NCBI GenBank assembly: GCA_025769875.1
Contig: JAGFNK010000539.1
Location: 1-35,004, forward strand
DNA: 35,004 nucleotides
Source of the DNA: Russula earlei
Taxonomy: Eukaryota > Basidiomycota > Agaricomycetes > Russulales > Russulaceae
Direction: 5' to 3'
Part shown: positions 27,061 through 35,004 of the stretch, piece after piece
How positions within the stretch are numbered: the first letter of the stretch is position 1
Layout: each line of letters begins with the position of its first letter
Translations under genes and position numbers: made by a program
Notes under the pieces: model-generated
Database searches by the model: none
The model's input: only the letters and a program-made list of their open reading frames with translations
What the model was told of the DNA's origin: nothing

Positions 27061-28250
27061 ACCCTCCATAACAGTCCCATCAACCCACAGTGCACATGGA
27101 GGGCTGGTAAAAGCCCTCACCTTCCCAGAAGATGAAGAACCATCATTCAAACATGTAGCAGCATTAATATTTTGGGACACACTGGACAAGGAGGAGCCCC
27201 TTGTTGACCAACACATTCATAATGCCTTCCAGTGTTACCCACTACAGATTCAAGCAAAGAGTACAACATCTACCAAGTTGGCAAAGGATAACCAGCCAAC
27301 ACAGTCCCTCAAAGAACTAATCCCAGCTGAATTTAAGATCTGGCAAAGCGTATTTGATGAACAAGCCTCCCAACGCCTCCCTGCTCATGCACCATGGGAT
27401 CATGCCATTAACCTCAAACCAGAAGCCTCGCATAAGGACTGTGTTATCTATAGACTCACTCCAAAAGAATTAGTGGCCTTGAAAGAATATCTAGATGAAC
27501 ATCTCAAAAGAGGGACTATCCGTCCCTCCAAAGCACCAATAGCTAGTCCATTTTTCTTTGTAGAAAAGAAAGGCGGTGCCCTACGCCCAGTACAAGACTA
27601 TCAAGGACTTAACGCCACCACTATCAAAGATGCCTACCCCCTACCATTAATCCCAGACCTTATTGACAAACTACAAGGGGCACAGTACTTCACAAAGTTT
27701 GATGTATGATGGGGATGTAACAACATCTGCCTTTGACAGGGTGATGAACACCTCGCAGCCTTTAAGACACCCTCAGGCCTCTTTGAACCACTTATTATGA
27801 CCTTCGGCCTTTGTAATGCACCAGCCACATTCCAATGATTCATGAACAACATCTTAGCACCACTGATCACAACAGGACACGTTGTGGTATATCTAGACAA
27901 CATACTAATCCTGGTGAACACCATTCATGATTTAGATCAATGGACGCATAAAGTCCTTAAAATCCTACAGGACCATGACTTATACCTTAAGCCAGAAAAG
28001 TGTGCTTTCTGTCAAACGTCCATCAGCTATCTAGGCATACACATATCCCAAGGATGCATATCAATGGACTCAGATAAACTAGTAGGCATAACACAATGGC
28101 CAACTCCTAGTAATGTCACCGAAGTTCAAGCATTCTTAGGCTGTTGTAACTTCTACAGACATTTCATACACAAATATTCCCATCTGGCCCGACCATTGTT
28201 CAACCTAACCAAGAAAGATCACCCATTTCATTGGGGATCTGAAGAGGAAA
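27061..28250 (+). pseudogene. Reverse transcriptase of element C
   Basis: LIPAEFKIWQSVFDEQAS, HAINLKPEASHKD, LTPKELVALKEYLDEHLKRG, SPFFFVEKKGGALRPVQDY, FTKFDV then TGA 27707-27709 (CGA = Arg in A: DVRWGY), TGA 27734 and about 27836, [11 protein letters not shown]. The catalytic box reads YLDN at 27890-27901: the second Asp codon is AAC instead of GAC, which by itself would kill the enzyme. The change is CG to CA, i.e. the opposite-strand form of the CGA to TGA lesions. Thumb: SISYLGIHISQGC, TEVQAFLGCCNFYRHF. Confidence 0.88.
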
Positions 28251-28740
28251 AAGCCTTCCACATCCTTATTGAAGCATTCACAAAAGCACCTGTCTTGGTG
28301 CTACCTGACCATTCACAGCCATTCCACTTAATCTGTGATGCAAGCGACTTTGCAGTCAGCTCCATTTTAGAACAACCAGATGAACTAAACTGGTACCACC
28401 CAGTGGTGTACTTCTCCAAATCATTAGACCCTGCTCAGAGGAACTATATGATCTATGACAAAGAACTTCTAGCCATAGTTTCCTCACTTTGGCATTACTT
28501 AGAAGGTGCCAAACACCCAGTAGAGTTGTGGACAGACCACAACAACCTCATGTACTTCATGATGAAGCAGAAACTCACCCGACAACAGGCTTGATGGGCT
28601 TTACTACTCAGCGCATTCAATTTCCACATTATACACCACCTGGGAACCCAAAACAAAGCTGATGGTCTGTCCAGGCAGCCAGACTATAAAGAGGGGATGC
28701 TTGAAAATGATGCAAAGGTCCTGCTGGACCAACAATGTTT
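28251..28740 (+). pseudogene. RNase H of element C
   Basis: KAFHILIEAFTKAPVL, LICDASDFAVSSILEQPDEL (DAS), [40 protein letters not shown] 28592-28594, then HHLGTQNKADGLSRQPDYKE. The end overlaps a copy of the PPT (28686-28699). Confidence 0.88.
28686..28699 (+). promoter_or_regulatory. Central polypurine-tract copy, element C
   Basis: ATAAAGAGGGGATG is identical to 31108-31121, the 3' PPT of the same element. It falls in codons for YKEGM between RNase H and integrase. Confidence 0.55.
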
Positions 28741-29804
28741 TAAGATTAGAGCAACCTGATCATCCACAACAGAACCCATAGGAGACTTTGAACTAAGAAA
28801 ACAATTATGTTCCAGCAAAGACTATGACCCAGAGGTCAAAACGGCCCTAGAAACCATCCTAAAGAATGGCCCCCATCGCCTTACAAAAGGCTTGCAGGAC
28901 TGGAACTTAGAAGATGGACTGATCCTCTTCAAAGGAAAAGTCTATGTCCCAAGGTCAGACACACTAAGGCGTACAGTCCTCAAAGTACACCATGATTCTT
29001 TAGCCACTGGCCACCCAGGTCAATGGAAGACCTATGAAATAATAAGCCGTATTACTGGTGGCCAGGAATGCTAACATTTGTCAAGAGCTATGTAGACGGT
29101 TGTGCTATATGTCAAAGCACAAAGAACCGCCCAACAACAACTGTGCCCCTAATCCCTATCACCCCAGCAGGCAAAATATGGGACAGCATCACTATGGACT
29201 TCATCGTCGACCTACCCCTCTCTCAAGGGTATGACAACCTACTAGTAGTTGTAGACTGCTTTAGCAAAGCTGCCATCATTTCCCCTTGTCACAAGACCAT
29301 TACTGCAGAGGATACCACCTCCCTAATCATGAATAATGTGTGGAGACAAGTGGGACTACCAACCCAAATCATTTCCGACAGAGGCCCCCAATTCACAGCT
29401 AAGGTCACCCAAGAACTATGGAGGAAACTAAACATCAAGTCCTCTCTTAGCATGGCATACCACCCACAGTCAGATGGAGATATGGAAAGAGTCAATCAAG
29501 AGTTAGAACAATACTTGAGAATCTTCTGTAACCACCAACAGGACAACTGGGTGGAACTAATCCCATTCATGGAATTTGCTCATAATGCACGCACCCATAG
29601 CGCAATCCACAAAGCCCCCTTCGAAATTTCGAAATATGGTATGGCTTCAATCCAACATTTGCCCCCCCTCTTAGCTTCAATACCAAGTTCCCTTCCATCT
29701 TGGAACATCTGCAACAACTGGACCTACTCAGAGAGGAAGTCACAGCCTCCCTCCGGTATGCCACAGCATTGATGGGACAACCCAGTTCCCACTTCCCCAA
29801 GTAT
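28741..29804 (+). pseudogene. Integrase of element C
   Basis: TGA near 28757, then LQDWNLEDGLILFKGKVYVP, VHHDSLATGHPGQWKTYEI, a small deletion near 29050, MLTFVKSYVDGCAICQSTKN (HHCC complete), ITMDFIVDLP (Asp), TQIISDRGPQF (Asp), YHPQSDGDMERVNQELEQYL (Glu). An 8-bp tandem duplication (ATTTCGAA, 29617-29632) then shifts the frame of FE-x-WYGFNPTF. Ends at HFPKY where solo LTR A is inserted. Confidence 0.88.
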
Positions 29805-30632
29805 TGTTACGAACCAAGGCCAGGTCCTGACTGTAGATGGTCCTATTTCACTCAAGAAAGACCTCTCTCATTTGGCATTACCAACTCCCTTCCGTTTTCT
29901 GGGCTATCCCCCCTGCAGTGCAAGATATCGCTATTGCAAAGACACTATAACACGACCAGACACCCGTTTCCTAATCGGGTAATCATCGCGTGGCAGCCAC
30001 ATGGCCACCCAGCCACCAAGGACCCGAAACAGCGGCACAAACTCTTAGAAACTGTTGCATAAATCATCTGACGTCATCCAGGCTCCAATGACATCATAGC
30101 TGACTGAGCGGCTCCACAGTGACCTCATAGGCTCACTAAGCGCTCCACAGTGACATCATAATGATGTCATCGCTCCACAATGATCAGTAATGCGCTCAGT
30201 AAGCCTGAAACTTGACACAAGCGAGTTTATGCCTCTGTAGTCCTATTGGATGGTACCAAAGAGTCTAGAATAGTCCCAGGTCTTTGTAATCGACCCTGTA
30301 CACTGTATATAAGCCCCAATGAAGCATGGCAGTCGTCAGACTGTCCATTTGTGATACTCTCATCTTCCTGGGTACTCCCCTGCGACCGCTCAGTCTAAAG
30401 ATTCCCCTCGCCTCCAAGGTACTCTTCAACGACCGCCTTGTTTAAAGCCCCTCGCTACACTGGCCTCTAGCCTTCGCCTTTGTCTCTTGCAACATCTATC
30501 AGTCCCCATCTGGTACCTCCTCGTCGTTTGGCTCGTCCTCCTGTTCAACGCCACTTACGCCGCGTACCATCTGTTCCGACCCTTGCCCACCTGCTCCTGA
30601 GTCCTTAGTGATCAGCAGTACGTGTCTTGACA
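29805..30632 (+). repeat. Solo LTR A in pol of element C
   Basis: 828 bp, TGTTACGAACC...TGTCTTGACA, TSD AGTAT at 29800-29804 and 30633-30637; removal restores HFPKYQFKAGD. It retains more CpG than the other copies, e.g. TGACGTCA at 30069-30076 and GCGCTCC at 30140, so it is probably younger or less mutated. Confidence 0.94.
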
Positions 30633-30637
30633 AGTAT

Positions 30638-31111
30638 CAGTTTAAGGCAGGAGACTTAGTCTGGCTAGAAGCCACTAATCTGAAGACAACGCACCCAAAA
30701 GCCAAAATAGCTCCTCAGCAGTATGGACCCTTCAAGGTCATCACCTCATACCCAGTCAACGTATGCCTAGAACTACCAAAGACATGGAGGATACACCCAG
30801 TCTTCCATAATTCCCTGATCAAGCCGTATAAAGAGACCACTGCCCATGGTCCTAACTTCAAACAACCCCCACCTATTATAGTGGAAGGGGAGGAACAGTA
30901 TGAAGTGGACAGAGTCCTAGCATCCAGACATTCCCCTAACCATAGAGGTATTCAATACCTAGTACAATGGAAAGGGTACCCTGCAGCAGAGAACACTTGG
31001 GAGCCCACGTCCAACCTAGTCAAAGCCAAAGAGGCTGTAAAGGCCTTTTACTGACAGTACCCAACAATGCCCAAGCCTAATAACATAGTTGCAGGAGCAA
31101 CTAGGTCATAA
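30638..31111 (+). pseudogene. Integrase C-terminal domain and chromodomain of element C
   Basis: QFKAGDLVWLEATNLKTTHP, YGPFKVITSYPVNVCLELPK, HPVFHNSLIKPYKE, AHGPNF, chromodomain EEQYEVDRVLASRHSPNHRG, IQYLVQWKGYPAAENTWEP, TSNL (about 30894-31020). TGA 31052-31054, after which QYPTMPKPNNIVAGATRS runs to TAA 31109-31111, inside the PPT. The pocket residues (Y, W of WKGY, and the E/W of TWEP region) are intact. Confidence 0.86.
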
Positions 31112-31123
31112 AGAGGGGATGAA
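31108..31123 (+). promoter_or_regulatory. Polypurine tract of element C
   Basis: ATAAAGAGGGGATGAA ends at the 3' LTR start (31124). Same as element A. Confidence 0.78.
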
Positions 31124-31862
31124 TGTCATGAACCATTTCCCAGAGAGGGTCCTTGAAGGACCCTTCCTTATGAGAGGAAACCCAGCCTCTATGGTGTCAC
31201 CCTGTTCACATGGACAAAAGGGCAAGCCCTACTTAATGGTAACCCTTTTAGCAATAAAGGACAGTATTATAGCCTCCCTAAGGACCCTTTAGGGCGACTC
31301 CAAGTGCTCTAGGCATTAACATGATACTAAAGACCCTACAACGTGTTATCAGACTAACTCTAATAACCATAGAACAAACTATAAAGCAATACTAAGGACC
31401 TTAATAGAAGTATTAGGGTCAACTCTAAGGACCCTAATAGAACTATATAAGGGGCCTTATAGGCAACTCTATTCCCTGAACCAAACTACAAGTCCTCAAA
31501 TGACTGGCCCTAAACTAACTGACAGCAAATGAATCAGGTGCTTCACACGCATACTAAAGCAGTGAACACGTGGACAGTAAAGGCTCTTACTCATCAAGAG
31601 AAGCCTCCTTACTCAGCAGCTTACTGAGCATGACTGAGCATGCTCAGTAAGCATACTCCAACTTCTTACTCATCCATCTACTGTACTTGATAACAAGGTT
31701 ATGACTTGTTCCCTATTTAGCAGCTCTCTTGTAGTATATAAGCGCTCAATAAAGTAGTGGACAGTCTTCAGACTGTCCATTTGTTTATGGCACTCTCCAT
31801 CTCTGGGATACTCCTTTAAGGACTGTCCCCCTTGTGACCATTCTGGCCTCTTCCCCACATAC
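31124..31862 (+). repeat. LTR C, 3' copy (truncated by element A2)
   Basis: Starts TGTCATGAACC; shows the empty target TCATCCATCTACTG (31671-31684) of element A1. TATATAA near 31736 and, just after it, PBS-like TGGACAGTCT, two bases (TC), then AGACTGTCCA: a perfect 10-bp stem. It is interrupted after CATAC (31858-31862), the probable left TSD of A2; the end lies beyond the window. Confidence 0.92.
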
Positions 31863-32690
31863 TGTCAAGACATGTACTGCTGATCACTAAGGACTCAGGA
31901 GCAGGTGGGCAAGGGTCAGAACAGATGGTACACGGCGAAGGCGGCATTGAACAGGAGGACGAGCCAAACGACGAGGAGGTACCAGATGGGGACTGGTAGG
32001 TGTTGCAAGAGACAAAGGTGAAGACTAGAGGCCAGTGTAGTGAGGGTCTTTAACCAAGGCGGTTGTTGAAGAGTACCTTGAAGATGAGAGTAGACTTTAA
32101 ACTGAGCGGTCATGGGGGAGTACCCAGGAGGATGAGAGTATCACAAATGGACAGTCTGACAACTGCCATACTTCATTGGGGCTTATATACAGTGTACAGG
32201 GTCGATTACAAAGAACTGGGACTATTCTAGACTCTTTGGTACCATCCAATAGGACTACAGAGGCATAAACTCGCTTGTGTCAAGTTTCAGGCTTACTGAG
32301 CACATTACTGATCATTGTGGAGTGATGACATCATTATGATGTCACTGTGGAGCGCTTAGTGAACCTATGAGGTCACTGTGGAGTCACTCAGTCAGCCATG
32401 ATGTCATTGGAGCCTTGATGACGTCAGATGAGTTATGCAACAGTTTCTAAGAGTTTGTGCCACTGTTTCGGGTTCCTGGTGGCTGGGTGACCATGTGGCT
32501 GCCACGCGATGATTACCCGATTAGGAAACGGGTGCCTGGTCGTGTTATAGTGCCTTTGCAATAGCAATATCTTGCACTGTGGGAGGGATAGCCCAGAAAA
32601 TGGAAGGGAGTTGGTAATGCAAACAAAGAGAGGTCTCTCTAGAGTGAAATAGGACCATCTATGGCCAGGACCTGGCCTTGGTTCATAACA
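31863..32690 (-). repeat. LTR A, 3' copy of element A2
   Basis: 828 bp; plus-strand ends TGTCAAGACA and GGTTCATAACA, the reverse of LTR A. Intact TGACGTCA at 32419-32426. Minus-strand TATA near 32186. No gene. Confidence 0.94.
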
Positions 32691-32706
32691 TTCATCCCCT
32701 CTTTAT

Positions 32707-33395
32707 AGACTTGTTGCTCCTGCAATGGTAGGGACTTGTTTCTTTGGAAAGTGGAGTAGTTTGCATATGAAAAGTCGAAGTCTGTTCGTTCATGGGGAGT
32801 TCTCTCTTGTTCTATGGATTGCTTTAGGGATAGCTGTGGTCGATTGAGTGCATGTGATCACAGGGGTTCTCTGAAACGTTCGTTGGTAACAAGGATAAAG
32901 ATAGTTGTCGACAGAGGTCATGATGAGAGTTGTTGGTTTAGGGGTTACTCCTGGTGGGAATTGTTTTAAGCGCTTTCGGATATTTCCGATGGAAGTCTTT
33001 GACAAGTGATTGCGCTCTTGATAGGTTAGAGGCTGGTTCCCAAGTATTTTCTGCAGCAGTGTACCCTTTCCATTTAACTAGGTATTGGATCCCTTTGCGG
33101 TTCGGGGAGAGTCGAGAGTTTAAGATCTGTTCCACTTCGTATTGCTCTTCTCCTTCGATTAGTACTGGTGGCGGGTTTGAGAAGTTAGGGCCGTGGGCAG
33201 CAGGTTTCTTTATAAGGTTTGATCAGGGAGTGGTGAAAAACTGGGTGTATCTTCCAAGACTTTGGTAGTTCGAGGCAACATTTACTGGATAGGCAGTGGT
33301 GACTTTGAATGGTCCGTAGCAGTCGAGGGGCTAGTTTTGCTTTTGGGTGAGTGGTTTGTAGATTCGTGGCTTCCAGCCATACTTGATCCCCTTCT
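32707..33395 (-). pseudogene. Integrase C-terminal domain, chromodomain and tail of element A2
   Basis: Minus strand: FRFKEGDQVWLEATNLQ, THPKAKLAPR, then an error in YGPF, LELPKSWKIHPVFHHSLIKP, EQILNSRLSPNRKGIQYLV, KWKGYTAAENTWEPASNL (chromodomain about 33143-33020), RSQSLVKDFH-like tail and TRSNP. Arg codon at NSRLSPN shows the unmutated state of the A1 TGA. The small downstream ORF with NYLYPCYQRTFQRTP is also present (about 32910-32790). Confidence 0.85.
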
Positions 33396-34133
33396 TTAAA
33401 ACGAAATGTGGAGGATTGAGGTCCTGATTGCTTCATGATCTCGGTTGCTTGGTTCAGGGAGGCAGCTACTTCTTCTCTGAGCTGGTTTAGTCTCGATAGT
33501 CTTTCTTGGATTCGAAGGGAACTTTGATGTAAAGGCAAGGGGCAGAGCAAATGTTGGGTTAAAGCCATACCAGACCTCAAAAGGGGGTTTGTTTGTAGCA
33601 CTGTGTTGTCTGGCATTATGTGCAAACTCCATAAAGGGAATTAGTTCTGCCCAATTGTCTGCTTGATGGTTGCAAAATATTCGTAGGTATTGTTCTAGTT
33701 CTTGGTTAACTCGTTCTGTTTCTCCGTCTGTCTGTGGGTGATATGCTGTGCTTAATGATACTTTGACATTTAACTTCTTCCATAGTTCTTGAGTAACTTT
33801 TGCTGCGAATTGAGGGCCTCTGTCTGATATTATTTGTGTTGGGAGGCCTATTCTTCTCCAGACATTGTTCATGATTAGTGTCGCTGTTTCATCTGCTGTG
33901 ATTGTCTTGTGGCAAGGGGTAATGATTATTGCTTTACTGAATCGATCTACCACGACTAGGAGGCTGTCAAAGCCTTGTGAAATCGGTAGGTCCATGATAA
34001 AGTCCATGGTAATGCTTTTCCATACTTCTCCAGCTGGTGTAATTGGTACAAGGGGTGTTTCTGTCTTTGGACAGTTCTTTGTACTCTGGCAAATTGCGCA
34101 ACTGTCTACATAACTTTTGACATAGGTTAGCAA
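33396..34133 (-). pseudogene. Integrase of element A2
   Basis: Minus strand, the longest intact piece of family A integrase: MLTYVKSYVDSCAICQSTKN, ITMDFIMDLPISQGFDSLLV (Asp), TQIISDRGPQF (Asp), YHPQTDGETERVNQELEQYL (Glu), FEVWYGFNPTFALPLAF. All three DDE residues and the CxxC are present. One extra T near 34131 separates it from the HH half of the zinc domain, and an indel near 33515 shifts the C-terminal end. Confidence 0.9.
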
Positions 34134-35004
34134 TTCCTGGCCACCAATAGTTTTGGCTGATTAGTTTGTAAGTTTTTCCATTGGCCAGGATGCCCAGTGG
34201 CAAGGGAGTTGTGTGTAGTTTCAGAATTTTCTTTCTTAGGGTGTCATTGTTTGGGATATAGACTTTTCCTTTGAATAATATTAGTCCATCTTTGAGGTTC
34301 CAGTCCTGTAAGCCTTTGGATAGTCATCTTGGTCCATTCTTATAATGATTGCTAATGCGTTAGATACTTCGGGTCGTAGTCTTTACTAGATTGAGTTGTT
34401 GTCAAAGTTCTTGGTCACCGATTGGTTCTGTGGCAGAGGTGCGTGTTGCTCTGATTTTAAAATATTTGTCATCTAGGAGCACCTTTCCATCATTTTTGTT
34501 TTGTATCCCCTCTTTAAAGTCTGGCCGCCTGGACAGACCGTCTGCTTTGTCATAGTGCCTGGGTGATGTGTGATAGTGAAGTCAAAATTGCTGAGAAGGA
34601 GTGCCCATCAGGCTTGTCATCTCATGAGCTTTTGTTTTGTCATGAAGTATGTCAAGTTATTGTGGTCCGTCCATAGGTCAAGGGGATGTGTAGCACCTTC
34701 AAGGTAATGTCAGAAGTGCCAGAGGGATGAGACGATGGCAAGGAGTTCCTTATCATAGATCATGTAATTTCATTGTGCGGGATCGAAGGATTTAGAAAAA
34801 TAGGCTTGGGTGATATCTGTTAAATTCATCAGGTTGTTCCAGGATTGTGCCAACTGCAAAGTCACTTGCATCACAGATGAGTCAAAAGGGTTTAGTATGA
34901 TCAGGTAACATAAGGACCAGGGCTGTTGTGAATGTGTGAATTAGTTTTTGAAATGCCTGTTCATTGTCTTCCCACTTGAAGGGTTTCTTTCTTTGTTAAG
35001 TTAA
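34134..35004 (-). pseudogene. RNase H and integrase N-terminus of element A2
   Basis: Minus strand: KPFKWEDNE, MLPDHTKPF, LICDASDFAV, EQPDEFNRYHP, MIYDKELLAI-type remains, [64 protein letters not shown]. Many stops and indels. The central PPT copy is at about 34507-34518. Sequence continues past the window. Confidence 0.8.

Larger units (their letters stand above)
879..31862 (+). mobile_element. Element C: outermost Ty3/Gypsy chromovirus (nested host)
   Basis: The 5' LTR starts TGTCATGAACC at 879. The 3' LTR starts with the same bases at 31124, right after a polypurine tract. The internal region runs from the PBS at 21952 through ORF1, ORF2, ORF3, a Cys/His-rich ORF, Gag, protease, RT, RNase H, integrase and chromodomain. 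The element is split by element A in its 5' LTR (1431-21606), by a solo LTR of family A in pol (29805-30632), and by a minus-strand element A in its 3' LTR from 31863. The remainder of the 3' LTR and the right TSD lie outside the window. Over the comparable LTR bases I count roughly 22 differences in about 740, mainly transitions. All long genes carry stops, so this copy is not autonomous. Confidence 0.9.
31863..35004 (-). mobile_element. Element A2: minus-strand copy of family A in the 3' LTR of C
   Basis: Reading the minus strand: Pol fragments from the window end, integrase, chromodomain, PPT (32706-32691), then the 3' LTR (32690-31863). The 5' part lies outside the window. Gene sequence is close to A1, with its own frame errors, so it is an independent insertion of the same family. 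Confidence 0.92.

Noticed and set aside
26559..28759. TGA read as Trp or selenocysteine (alternative code)
   Set aside because: Sister copies have CGA/Arg at several of the same positions and real Trp codons are TGG throughout, so the TGAs are lesions.
1..35004. CRISPR array, prokaryotic operon, phage or toxin-antitoxin system
   Set aside because: All repeats are explained by LTRs and the genes are fungal-type retrotransposon genes; no such features are seen.

Overview
The window is a dense nest of fungal LTR retrotransposons. I see no host protein gene, rRNA, tRNA or CRISPR. The Pol proteins are Ty3/Gypsy with a C-terminal chromodomain (chromovirus type). The U3 promoters, 5-bp target-site duplications (TSDs), a 53-66 nt candidate intron and CpG-biased decay fit a filamentous fungus, most likely a basidiomycete (Agaricomycetes). 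That placement is inference from style; no species is claimed.

Layout. Positions 1-878 hold the 5' end of a minus-strand Ty1/Copia element (Gag N-terminus plus leader/LTR). Element C, plus-strand Gypsy, starts at 879; its 3' LTR starts at 31124 and is cut at 31862. Element A (1431-21606, TSD TCATC) lies inside the 5' LTR of C. Element D (9346-18211, TSD CCTAA) lies inside the RT gene of A. Five solo LTRs are scattered in this stack: B in the 5' LTR of A (2168-2646, TSD CTCCT); D' in gag of A (6813-7421, TSD TCTGC); E in pol of A (7822-8349, TSD TAGGA); reversed E' in gag of D (10912-11500, TSD ACACA); a second B in RT of D (12788-13267, TSD TCTTC). A solo LTR of family A (29805-30632, TSD AGTAT) interrupts pol of C. 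A second, minus-strand element A (31863 to the window end) sits in the 3' LTR of C. The exact TSDs fix the order of insertion: C, then A, then D, then E'/B.

Gene content. A and C are sister families with the same primer-binding site and polypurine tract. Both carry an unusual block of about 2.5 kb between PBS and Gag: ORF1, a short candidate intron, ORF2 with a CxCx4CxC motif, and ORF3, then Gag, protease, RT, RNase H, integrase and chromodomain. ORF1, ORF2 and ORF3 are conserved between A and C at protein level but match no family I can name. In both copies, removing the intron would create the ATG of ORF2 right after the ORF1 stop. D has an ordinary Gag-Pol order, but its Pol frame runs on for about 560 codons past the chromodomain into a coiled-coil region and a second CCHC knuckle.

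All three families show self-priming signatures: the predicted first 10-11 nt of the RNA are complementary to the PBS. A and C also repeat their polypurine tract between RNase H and integrase, like a central PPT. Nearly all genes are broken, mostly by TGA where a sister copy or the family has Arg (CGA), plus one-base indels; LTR copies differ mainly at CpG sites. This is the signature of CpG methylation/RIP-like decay.
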